Part shown: piece after piece, positions 54,901-64,000 of the stretch
How the letters are laid out: each line of letters opens with the position of its first letter
Position numbering within the stretch: position 1 is the stretch's first letter
Assembly (NCBI RefSeq): GCF_001949145.1
Contig: NW_019091621.1
Coordinates: forward strand, 70,430-134,429
Source of the DNA: Acanthaster planci
Lineage: Eukaryota; Echinodermata; Asteroidea; Valvatida; Acanthasteridae
DNA length: 64,000 nucleotides
Reading direction: 5' to 3'
Made by a program: the position numbers and the translations under genes
The notes under the pieces: model-generated
Databases searched by the model: none
Seen by the model: the letters and a program-made list of their open reading frames with translations, nothing else
Told to the model about the DNA's origin: nothing

Positions 54901-57900
54901 TGAATTAAGGAATTCAGTGAATAGGTAAACCCCATACATCCTCAGAAACAGAATTATGAAGAAAAACTCCCCACAGCAAGAAAGCCGTTCTCATAATGAC
55001 CTGTGTTTTCTTATTCTGTTGACTAATTAAGAACATATATCTACAGCAATGATCAAAACTGTTTCTCAATTCTTGCGTGTGAACCTAGCTTACTGCTACA
55101 TCAAAAGCCATTGGTGACAAAATTAAAGCAGTGGGACACATTACTGCTAAAAACCACAAATCAGACCGAAAAACGACCCCTTACGCTACCCTCCACCCCA
55201 ACGCACGGTCATAGACTCGTTGATTTCCCCTCACAATTGAAAATGAAGTCAAATTTCAAATTTACCGATGTCCCGATCTCTACAACTGAAGGTTGCGTGT
55301 TTTTGTAAAATCGAGTGAGGGGATGGTCCAAATATCTGTCTCTTGGACCAGCGTGGGCACTGTGTGATTTAACCTCCGTCAATAAGATTTTTGAGCGTGG
55401 TCCTCTGTATCTGGTGAACCACTGCTTCACAAGCCTATTTCGTTCTTCAGTAAACATGTTTAGCTAAAGTACCGTGTAAACCCAACACATGTCGTTGGAC
55501 AGCACTGATTTCTGTATACATAGGTGTCTTCGGGTATCTTTTAGATAGAAAAATGGAAAGCAAATTTGTCGTTCGGATCAGTTGTCTGGTATTTAATTAG
55601 CAGCCAAGTGTCAGGTGAAAGGAGCATCGGTTTTCAAGGCCGCTTTAGGAGAGGCTGGGCTCCAACACCTCAGATTATCCATGGAGTCGCGTCGCAATAT
55701 CGATTAGTTTAGAGAGGACCGAATAATCTCTGCGGTGGGTTTCGGTCGCGTTTGGAACGGACCCCGTTCTCTCTAATAAAAATCATGCAAATGTAACTGC
55801 TCGTTGCCATGATGGTGTCTACGCTTGGCTGCTCTGTGGATAAATACCTTTATTCAATTCAGGATATTTCAAAGACATGTACATGTAGATGTGGGGCTTC
55901 CGTCCTGCGTCATCCATTGGTTGAAGTGACCGACTCCCCTATACTATAGAACAGTTATAATCACTTTTGCAAGTAATTTAAACTCTTCTGTATTCTTTCC
56001 ATTCTATATGTTTCCTATTTAATAGCTCCATACCCGATCGAGGGCGGATCCAAGAGGAGGGGACAAAGTAAATATTTTACATGTACACTACAAAAACGTT
56101 AGTGCTAAATTGGTGTTGATTTAATACCTACCAGAGGACTACATGTGATGACTACTACGTCAGTTTCTGTTTGTAACTTTGTTGGCCTTTTTGCATGAGG
56201 GTTGTGTTGAGGGTTGAAGCCCTTACACTAACAGGGGCGGATCCAGGAATGTTTCCCGGGGGTCAGGCCTTAGGTCTAGTTTTTTAATGTCTCTTTTTTT
56301 ACCGACAAGCGCAAACGATGATGAAACATCGTTTACAATGGTATCAGTGCACTTACTTTAGTTATTTTATATTATTTTCTACATTTTAAAACCTTTTTCC
56401 GTCTTCGGGTGGGGGGGTGACCACCTACCCCCCCCCCGATATGCACCTGCGTAACACAACAGTCAAAAGTTGTTTCAGAGCCGCAACGGGCTCCGTTTAA
56501 CTACGATTTGACCCATGGATCGCTGATCTCTGCCATGAGAAAAAAAGTTTGTGCAGGTCTTTGGCTATTACAAATGAAGTTCAGTTACTGTTCTGTATAG
56601 TGCAGTCAGTTTTTAAAGAATAATTATTTCATCGACGAAAGAAGTGCAGACTGGTTCCCCTCCGCAAATCCAAATTATGGGCGGGAACCAGTGCTCATGC
56701 ACCTGGCTTCAAAAGGAACTTTACTGATCGGAATACTTGCAACGGTTTGGGTTTTTGGGTTTTTTTTGTTTTTGTTTTTGCATGGAGATTAGCAGGCTAA
56801 AGAGGTGCCTCCGTCATGGCTGACGTCACACATTAACTGTCTATATCTCACACTGCTCACAGATCTGGGATAGTGACTTGGCCACCATGGCCCAGCAATG
56901 GTCTGACATGTGCATCTGGGACCATGGCCAACCCACCAACATTAGTCCGTTCAGCAGCATTGGTCAGAACCTTTACATAACCTCTGGCGGCACCCCAACC
57001 AGACGAATCAATGGGACTGGGCCCGTACAAGCTTGGTATGACGAAGATCAGTACTACACGTACGAGTCAAACTCGTGCCAAACGAACAAGGTTTGCGGAC
57101 ACTACACACAGGTAAAAGACATTGGCGCATGCACTGTGTTTGTTACATGTTGTGTTTTTGTCTGTTGGTTAAGTTCGTTGTTTGTGTTGATTGTAGCTTT
57201 TTGGGTTTTGTGGCAATTGTTTCTTTTTCTGTTTGCATTGTGAAGCTATGAGTCATTTTCATAGACGTTCTTGTTTTCCCCTTTTCCCAAGTCTCCAAGT
57301 AAGCCTCGTGGTTTACAACTTTTACATTATAGAACTGGTAGAAGTTTGATTGCCTTGGTATTTTCACTTACATTACGTTGTTTTTCGCGAAAATTTTACT
57401 TTGAAAATGATTTTAATACAATATTATAAGTTGATGTAGAATTTCGATGTCCTGAAGAAAACATATCGGTCTGCCCTTTTGTAGGTGAACCCATCCATAA
57501 CCTCTAAGAACCATGATAGAAAATAAAAAAAACCGGATAGTGCTAGACGATAACAGATAGGTGTACCAAAATGGTAATTTTAGGTGAGTTTGAACAGCGA
57601 GCTTTTGTCGACTACTATTCGATTTTCCCTGGTAACCTATCCTGGACACTGCGTTAAATAGACCTACGGTTCACAAGTGGTCGTCGCTCAAAGTTTCAAA
57701 ACACATGTGTCTTTATAGGTTGTCTGGGCAACGAGTTACGCAGTTGGTTGTGCGCAGGCGTACTGCGCTACTGCCACCGGGATCGCATGGGAAGACACCA
57801 TCATTGTGACCTGCAACTACGGACCTGCGTGAGTGAATTAGCCTTCCAAAGTTCAACAAAGTTTTCCATTGAAAAAAAAAGATTCATTTGAAACTTTCAA

Positions 57901-60900
57901 CAGTCTTTTCATACACTTTAATCACCTTTTTGTAGACGGAACCAAAACCCTAGCTACACTCACTAATTAAAGTTTTTGACCAACAGTAGAAATTTGGATA
58001 CCGTTTACGTATTCACATGTTGCCTGTAGTATATTACGCTGACAACTTCCAGTTCTGCTTATCACAAAACTGTACTATCCTGCGATGCTGCATATTAAAG
58101 TAGGAGAATAAGCTCCTCCCCCAAAGGGGATATGGGAGCTTAAATCAGCTCAGTACATGCAGTTCACCAAATTGTACCAAGAGATACCGTGCACGATACG
58201 GGGCCGATGGATACCCCCCCCCGTGTCCAATCCCTATACACACTCTAGACTATTGTTACTTAACACATCCCCCTAGATGTCTGTAAAGGATTCCTGAGAT
58301 TCCGATCAAACAATGACCAACACAAAGGTGGGGGGGGGGTGCTCTCCGCCCCATATCTTGCATTATATGGACCAAGAATCCTATAATGTTGCGTGGCAAT
58401 TGTAGAGCACGGATTGGATATAAAGGTAATCACATTCGTGGGTCTGGTTTTTTTTCCTTCTCAGCGGAAATTACAACCGACAGCCCTATATATCAGGCAC
58501 GCCGTGCACACAATGTGACTCTGGTATCGGACAGTGCTACGGAAACCAATGCAGTAAGATCTGTTCCCCCCTCCCCATTCTGATAATGTCAAGCCTAGGC
58601 AATACACATGGTGGAGCCTTGAAGTTGACCATAATGTGATTTTGCAAGAATGTGTAGGACGTATAGGCGAGTACGTCGTCCTTGAGCAACGATGCGAGCG
58701 GTGTCATGTTTTTGTTCAATAATATAATGGGAGCTACTCCAAATCTCAGGAATGACGCAGTTGACGAATAGAGACAAGGCAGGAATTGACTAAAAACAAT
58801 TTCACTCGATGATTCAAAGTTTAGCTTTATTTTCTCAACTGAATGAATTTTATTCTCCACATTCGACAGGGCTGTGCTCAACCCATAACGAGGAGTGTGG
58901 TGAGTCAATCATTTAAAAAAATCTGTCTGTTTGTTTTTCTCCGTTGATTTAAATCCATATCTGTTCCATGCATTCTCTTAATCTTAAATCTTCAAAACCC
59001 CACATATCTTACCTGTGATGTATAGTGACCCCGATATTCACCCGTTCTTCAGTTTGTGCACAGGTTTGTGAGAACTGCGGGACTTTGGACAACGCCGCGT
59101 GTTCCTGCGCATGCCCGAATGGCTTTTACGGCAGCGATTGTGGAAGTACGTAGGCCGATCCACCTTGTGTGTAACGAGATATATAAGAGAAGGCTTCACA
59201 TACCTATGTAACCGGTTCTATGATGCTAAATGACGTCAGTATACCAGAGGCCATTGTCCCAATTGGTGATTTCATCTTAATGTCACTGCCATGCACTGTG
59301 GAACCAAAAATATTTGCTAAATTTTTTAATTCGTTTTCAAACTCGAGTAATCCGTCGAGAAGCAGCTAGAGACTTTTTTTTTTCAACTTGTTACAAACTT
59401 ATGGTATTTAATAATCATTGCTTTTCTTTGCAGCGGTTTGTGAGGACACGCATCAGTACTGTGGCGCCAACCCGGGCTGGCCGACGTCCTGGTGTGACGA
59501 TGACCACAGCTATGTGCTGACTAACTGCCCTGCACTTTGCGATCTGTGCGTTAGTAAGTAAAGCCGAGAATTATATTTTCGGTTTGAAAAGAGAACACTC
59601 ATCTAAAGAGAAAAAAGTATAGCTCCAAAATTCAGGATTTTGTTGGAATGCTTGTTTGTAAGTGATCATGCTTACGGCACAGTGAGCCATCGATTGATGG
59701 CCTGAACACACAATGGAGCTTTTAACAGGTGTCAAAGAGAAATGTTTTTAGGAAACATAAGTTGCATTTTTTTCCCGAATGGTGGTGAAAAACACGACGG
59801 TCCTTTGCAGACATTTAGCAGGAAACGCTGCCCGACTACGGGGACACAAGCTGTTTTATTTGCTATGTCGGTGTTTGGACTTCCTTGCAATTCTTCTCCA
59901 CTGAAGTTGTTCCACTCTAGTTGAAACGACAAGTGTCTTAGTCCACAGCTACGTGCATAGAAAACTGTATGATTCGCCCGGACCCAGTGCCGTTTAAATT
60001 GGTAATCCTTGTCTTGCTAGGAAGGAATATTTTCACGTCCTCAAAGTATCACGTTGAAGAACTTACATGAAGAAATGAGCTTTAACCCTAACCCTCCTCA
60101 ATCCTTCACCTGTTGGAGGACTGAGGAGTGTTAGGGTTAAGTAAATGGATTTGATGTAGAATCACTAACGCAAAAAAAAAATTGCCCCCCCAAAATTGCA
60201 CACAGTCATGTAAAGCGCTCCGTTGACAGCTGATAGTGTGGCATCTGTGCCAGTTCGCTGCGCTCTTAAAAGGTGTACAGGTGAAAGTAACACAAGTACC
60301 AAGCAATATAAACAGGGAGTCTGGTCAGCGTTCCCTACAGTATGGTTTGAATTGTGAGTTACGGACTAGTCCATGATACCTCCATGTGATGCGAACAAGG
60401 ATCAGGGTTACATGCGTTTTTATTGACCAGTCACATGACCAGTCTAGGCCAAGGAATATACGATATAAAGACAGGGGTATAACGATAACTGATAATGAAG
60501 TTTTCTCTCCGCTGTGTGACTTGTCACTCTAAAAAGGACAGTTAAATTTGACTAGAATTCAGTAAAATTTAATTGCTCTTCAGAGTCAGCTAGGTGCAAC
60601 TGGAAATTAGTCAACCTGACTAAGTTTTTCCAGTCTGTTCATTGAATTTTAAAAGGCATCGAATAAAAATCTTGTCAGAAATGCATGATTTTCCAACGTA
60701 AGCGTGGGTGTTTGACTGAATCCGTAGTCGATTTTGAACAACTAGGAAAATCAGTCAACAATTTGACTGGTTTGTTTTAAGAGTATACTATGTAGTGATA
60801 ATCTGCACGCTTTATTTTTTTCTCCAGGTATTCAAGATCCGGGCTACTCATGCGGTAATGGCTTTCTTTCTGCTGTTAACTGTTTAGCTGCTCAAGAGCG

Positions 60901-63691
60901 ATCTCATGAACATATAAACAAACATAACTATAATCAAACGTTTGTCTGTAGAACTGGCTCGAATGAAGAACGGTCCTATAATGGGACAATTGGAAACGGC
61001 GATACTCGAGGGTAGCACATGCTTTCGGAAATTAATGTAATTGTTATGCTGAGCTGTCACAGAAAAGTTTGGGGTATTCTTTTGTTAACAATAAAAATAC
61101 CAAAGAGGCAGTTCTCGGACATTGCCCCCTAAAAAAGAGAAACTACAATTTTGTAATCAAACCATTACTCCTGTGATAAAGTAACAGCGTCCTCCAAACT
61201 CTCCTGATAGTTTCAAATACTTCTCTTATCTGCAACCAGTTTCGAAAATCCCTAGTTTCTGAACTTCCTCGTCAAAACTTACCGAAGAAATTTCTAAAAA
61301 AAAAGGCCCGGAAAGCTGCTGTAGGACTGGTCATTTGAACGATTTTGAACCGTGGGCCTCATAAATCGTAGTCTAGACTGCACACAATTCTATGAGCAAC
61401 CTGACAACTTCTAATCAGTTACTCTATGTCACACTCTCTAAAGCATTTTTGGGTAAAAATTTAAAATTAGATCCCTCTACAGCTACGACTGCCGCAGCAA
61501 CCGATGCACCCACAGTTGCATCAACAAACGCACCAGCAACCAATGCAGCCACAGTTGCATTAACAAACGCACCAGCAACCAATGCTGTGACAAATGCAGC
61601 AACCAACCCGCGTACAACCGCTGCAGTCGGTATGTATGAGTTGCATAATCCTGGTACATGAATGTGTAAGGTAGGCATATATTACCGACATTATTCAATT
61701 TTTGCCAACATCGTTTTTTATTCGAAATCCGCAGGCTTCAACATTTACTTCCACTGATGTAGTGGTTAAAAGAAATCAATAATTTCTAGATTTAAAAGAT
61801 TTAACGTTACGTTAGAGTTCTTCAACACGGACGGATGTTAATAGACAGAATTGTGATGATAAGTGTTGGTAAATAACAAGCCGTTAACCACTCAACTCTA
61901 CTAAATTTGTTTAACCAACTCGGCTGAATTGTTTTGGCCTCACCCTTAATTTGCGTGGATTTCCCTACATTCTATCCACTGTAAGTAGGTGGGCGCGATT
62001 CATTGCAAGAACTGTTAGTTTTGGGGTGGATACTATAACTGCCCTAAATCTGTACTGAATAATGAATGCACCTTAAATGTTGTTTTTCTCAACCACGGTG
62101 AGAGTAGGTACAACAGCATGCCCGGACGTGTCGTGTTCCAACGGGGGGACATTGGATTCTTCTACATGTGAATGCATGTGTACATCGGAGTACCAGGGAG
62201 ACACCTGTCAACGTAAAATATACTTTCTCCCTTGTTATCTTTTCCTTCATAAACATCCTTTTTCAAATTGTTAGTTATACATAAGGAAGCTACCGTTTTG
62301 TGATTGTTGAAAACTCTGCTTTGTTCTGTGCAAGAATTCTTTTCCTGTAGTCCTACACTTTGTTATTTCAACCTTTCTGTCTCAAATTTTAGACGAACGT
62401 GAACAGGCCCGCTTTGGTGTGCTAGTTATACTGTTGGCCGATATTGCGTTTGTAAGTTGAAAGTATTTTGTTTCTTGCTTTGTATTTACATGATATAATC
62501 GGGTTGGATAACGAACTGACATTTGCGACATATTTTTCTTGCGCAAACCCAAACCAAAAAAAATAGAACAATGATATCTACAGATTGTCAGTTTTCTATA
62601 TAGAAGATGTATAACGTTTTAAGCCTTTTCTCAAAAAAATATGTTTAGTGTGTTCTGAAATATATGCTAAGCCTGTTCTCAAAAGTATCAACTCAAGTCC
62701 ATAATGGACCTCAGTTTTAAGTTATTTAGTTTTCATTTCCACATGGACACAGTGGGACTATATCGAACCTTACGTCGTCGATTTTGTGGCTTACATCTTG
62801 ACGTCCTTCTGCAACGATAGATTCCAGCTGTGTTGCCCAGACAGTGGTACCAAAAATACGTGAGTTCATGTTTCAAGTATATTATGCTCACAAAAGTATT
62901 GAACTCAATTTTCCCGATCTGACCTGGCTTACTCTTGAAAGAGATATTGTGGAAATGTCCGCCCTGGGCCGTACGTAGGACCATAGAGCAAGGAACACAT
63001 CAGAAAGGGGGGGTCTCAGGATCTCAGGACAAGGGACTTCAACATTTTTAAACAGAACATCAGATACCGTGCAGTCTGCTCTATTTGAAATGCCTCAAAG
63101 ACAACCCAAGACTTCTGCTTTGTGGTTGTCTCATAAGTGAAACAATGGGGCATTGCAAGGATTAGTCCTTGCCACCAGCTTCCTTTAATTTTGTCCACTG
63201 TAAAAATCCCCATGTCTTTAAAACCAAGGGTATGCAGGAATACAACTTTTTATTCTAAAGACGACCACGGCATGATGCATAAACCTCTGAAGAGATTATT
63301 CACTAACTGTATCACCATATAAGCTTTACTAATTGCACCTCCATTTTGCAAAGCTTCAAATCTGTTTGACATTTCTTCAAGACCATAGGTTTTCGATCCA
63401 GTTGAAGGTCCATACTTTTCCCTACTTCCACCATTTTCTCCCTCCTGCTCAGCACTTCGAGGCTGGCTTTCGTGAACGAATCTCACATTGTGACAGCCAC
63501 CGGCTACCCGGAGCTGTACCCGGACATCAGCGGCGCTTTCGTGGTAATGTTTCTGGTCACCCCACCGGCCACCACGGAGCTCTGCCATCAGGGTGGCACA
63601 GTCGTTCCTTCGTCTCGTAGACGTCGGGAGGTTTGGACCCAGGATGACTGGGCATGGCCGCTGAGAATCCGTAAAAGGGCTGTTGGAGACG
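51962..63691 (+). CDS. Secreted CAP / EGF-like / ShKT multidomain protein, 3' end outside the window
   Basis: Exons: 51962-52234, 56863-57111, 57719-57828, 58465-58553, 58870-58899, 59053-59145, 59434-59553, 60828-60854, 61471-61629, 62108-62212, 62393-62451, 62753-62859, 63453-63691. They join in frame for 553 residues; the last exon ends in a GTAAAT donor, so more exons should follow. Order: signal peptide (1-22), propeptide with RFKR at 52-55, CAP domain (about 62-225), Cys-rich hinge, EGF-like (about 251-281), ShKT (282-321), Thr/Ala linker (331-383), EGF-like 2 (384-418), unrecognised C-terminal region (419-553). CAP proteins are secreted and act in lipid binding, immunity or extracellular matrix; the substrate here is unknown. 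The signature GHYTQVVWATS and VTCNYGPAGNY are clear. The usual GEN motif is GQN (SIGQNLY), so one residue of the conserved His/Glu set is changed. Confidence 0.9.
53276..53512 (+). mobile_element. Diverged relative of the hAT-like element at 25744-26016
   Basis: Reads in order GCGAATGTAGTTTCGGGCTC, CATGATGTTGGAGGA, AAAAGCCT, GTGGTCCT, CCTTGCTTT, CCGTCGGGGG and a C-run, matching the reverse complement of 25744-26016. The ends are decayed (AGTGGTGGGG / CACCAC). It lies in intron 1 of the CAP gene. Confidence 0.75.
56233..56250 (+). repeat. CAGGGGCGGATCCAGG terminal motif
   Basis: An intact CAGGGGCGGATCCAGGAA, the best copy in the window of the terminal motif seen at 51403-51418 (inverse), 56041 and 63701. 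It probably marks the left end of an element in CAP intron 1; the right end was not located. Confidence 0.5.
58195..58373 (+). repeat. Dispersed repeat shared with 30186-30355
   Basis: Same family as 30186-30355, same orientation, with longer G and C runs (GGGGGGGGGG at 58330). It lies in the CAP-gene intron between exons 57828 and 58465, ending about 90 bases before the exon. Confidence 0.85.
58465..59553 (+). other. CAP gene exons 4-7: hinge, EGF-like and ShKT domain
   Basis: Exons 4 and 5 (58465-58553 and the 30-nt 58870-58899) encode the hinge PCTQCDSGIGQCYGNQC and LCSTHNEEC. Exon 6 gives an EGF-like unit (CENCGTLDNAACSCACPNGF then YGSDC). Exon 7 is one full ShKT domain with spacing C-x6-C-x10-C-x10-C-x3-C-x2-C. 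ShKT is a common extracellular module and does not by itself mean a toxin. Each domain sits on its own phase 1-1 exon, the usual layout for exon shuffling. Confidence 0.88.
60082..60140. repeat. TTAA-bounded hairpin
   Basis: TTAACCCTAACCCTCCTCA at 60082-60100 pairs with TGAGGAGTGTTAGGGTTAA at 60122-60140 with one mismatch. The TTAA at both ends and the CCCT start resemble a minimal piggyBac-type terminus pair, though 59 bp is very short. It also contains CCCTAACCC, similar to telomeric repeats. Confidence 0.7.
60828..61629 (+). other. CAP gene exons 8-9: 27-nt microexon and Thr/Ala linker
   Basis: The microexon encodes SIQDPGYSC. Exon 9 encodes a repetitive linker of the TNAPATNA type (for example STNAPATNAATVALTNAPAT), probably O-glycosylated and extended. 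Its acceptor is ambiguous: AAAATTAG at 61470 or CTCTACAG at 61482. Both keep frame and differ by four residues. Confidence 0.8.
62108..63691 (+). other. CAP gene exons 10-13: second EGF-like unit and unassigned C-terminal region
   Basis: Exon 10 encodes CPDVSCSNGGTLDSSTCECM and then CTSEYQGDTC, an EGF-like unit. Exons 11-13 encode RFGVLVILLADIAFWDYI, FVAYILTSFCNDRFQLCCPD, HIVTATGYPELYPDISGAF and VVMFLVTPP, then polybasic RRRR (529-532) and RIRKR (545-549). I do not recognise this region. Alternating hydrophobic segments and four cysteines suggest a small extracellular fold followed by proprotein-convertase sites. Confidence 0.75.
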
Positions 63692-63700
63692 GTAAATAAT

Positions 63701-64000
63701 CAGGGCGGATCCAGACCCCCCATTCTGCACCCAAAAATAAATCAATGAATAAATAAAAAGAGAAGCAAAAGACGGAGGGGGAAGAAAAAAAAAGGAGGGA
63801 CCCAGCCCCACGAGGGAGGGACCCAGCTCCACGAGGGAGGGACCCAGCTCCATGAGGGAGGGACCCAGCTCCACGAGGGAGGGACCCAGCCCCACGAGGG
63901 AGGGACCCAGCCCCACGAGGGAGGGACCCAGCTCCACGAGGGAGGGACCCAGCCCCACGAGGGAGGGACCCAGCTCCATGAGGGAGGGACCCAGCCCCAC
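63701..64000 (+). mobile_element. CAGGGCGGATCCAG element, right end outside the window
   Basis: Begins CAGGGCGGATCCAGACCCCC nine bases after the last CAP exon and continues with AAAATAAATCAATGAATAAA, as in the element at 51182-51418. Its interior turns into the 21-bp tandem array at 63791-64000. Confidence 0.55.
63791..64000 (+). repeat. 21-bp minisatellite, continues past the window
   Basis: Ten consecutive units of GAGGGAGGGACCCAGC(T/C)CCA plus C; nine full units run from 63812 to the last base and a variant unit precedes them. Substitutions are limited to T/C at one position and CATG for CACG in some units. The period is a multiple of three, so the minus strand shows a long open frame of LGPSLVE/M-type repeats that I regard as an artefact. 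Confidence 0.95.

Larger units (their letters stand above)
51962..57828 (+). other. CAP gene exons 1-3: signal peptide, propeptide, CAP domain
   Basis: Exon 1 encodes a hydrophobic leader (VSMAILVIILLVSALTDA) and the propeptide ending in QRFKR, then DEIAAYLDKHNQLRG, the first CAP helix. Exons 2 and 3 give LATMAQQWSDMCIWDHGQP, SIGQNLY, GHYTQVVW and VTCNYGP. PTNIS and INGTG are N-glycosylation sequons. The 4.6 kb intron 1 (52235-56862) contains a hAT-like relative (53276-53512), GGATCC-type motifs and homopolymer runs but no exon that I can support. Confidence 0.9.

Noticed and set aside
59434-59553. Venom or toxin gene because of the ShKT domain
   Set aside because: ShKT modules occur in many ordinary secreted proteins; here it is one of several extracellular modules in a long multidomain protein.
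63557-64000. 147-residue minus-strand frame with LGPSLVE-type repeats
   Set aside because: It is created by a 21-bp tandem array whose period is a multiple of three, overlaps a real plus-strand exon and has no start context or splice partner.

Overview
This window is animal nuclear DNA. Four intron-rich protein genes could be followed exon by exon: every exon boundary named below has a consensus splice site and keeps the reading frame, and one donor is GC instead of GT. The product sequences (DDX1, an ADP/ATP carrier, NSUN2 and a secreted CAP/EGF/ShKT protein), introns of mostly 0.3-2 kb, very many short inverted-repeat transposons and the frequent word ACATGTA suggest an invertebrate deuterostome. 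Amphioxus (Branchiostoma) is my best guess; a hemichordate or echinoderm is possible. The species call is inference only.

Layout. (1) 1-15360, plus strand: the 3' two-thirds of DDX1 in 24 exons (about 564 residues). It starts inside the SPRY insert and ends at the natural stop. (2) 15361-18862: the tail-to-tail spacer between DDX1 and the next gene. (3) 24000-18863, minus strand: a complete two-exon mitochondrial ADP/ATP translocase (300 residues). Its 4.2 kb intron holds a foldback-like inverted-repeat element. (4) 24001-27899: promoter of the translocase, then repeat-rich spacer with a hAT-like element that still shows an 8-bp target duplication. (5) 48892-27900, minus strand: a complete 19-exon NSUN2 (819 residues), the tRNA/mRNA cytosine-5 methyltransferase, with minisatellites in several introns. 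(6) 48893-51961: spacer with two short transposon-like elements. (7) 51962 onward, plus strand: a secreted multidomain protein (signal peptide, furin-type site, CAP domain, Cys-rich hinge, EGF-like, ShKT, Thr/Ala linker, second EGF-like, then a C-terminal region I do not recognise), followed over 13 exons and 553 residues. It probably runs past the last base.

The genes are not an operon and share no obvious pathway. DDX1 and NSUN2 both act on RNA (NSUN2 modifies tRNA, and DDX1 is part of the tRNA-ligase complex in vertebrates), but neighbourhood alone is weak evidence of a link. I found no complete tRNA, rRNA, CRISPR or long transposase ORF. The most unusual content is in the non-coding DNA: a piggyBac-like miniature element with TTAA ends around an assembly gap, a miniature element with perfect 28-bp inverted repeats nested in an older repeat whose second copy acts as an uninterrupted reference, a foldback element, a minisatellite expanding inside a transposon-like end, and a GC-AG intron. 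I did not find a clearly new biological system. The best candidate for an undescribed protein architecture is the CAP/EGF/ShKT gene with its unassigned C-terminal region.
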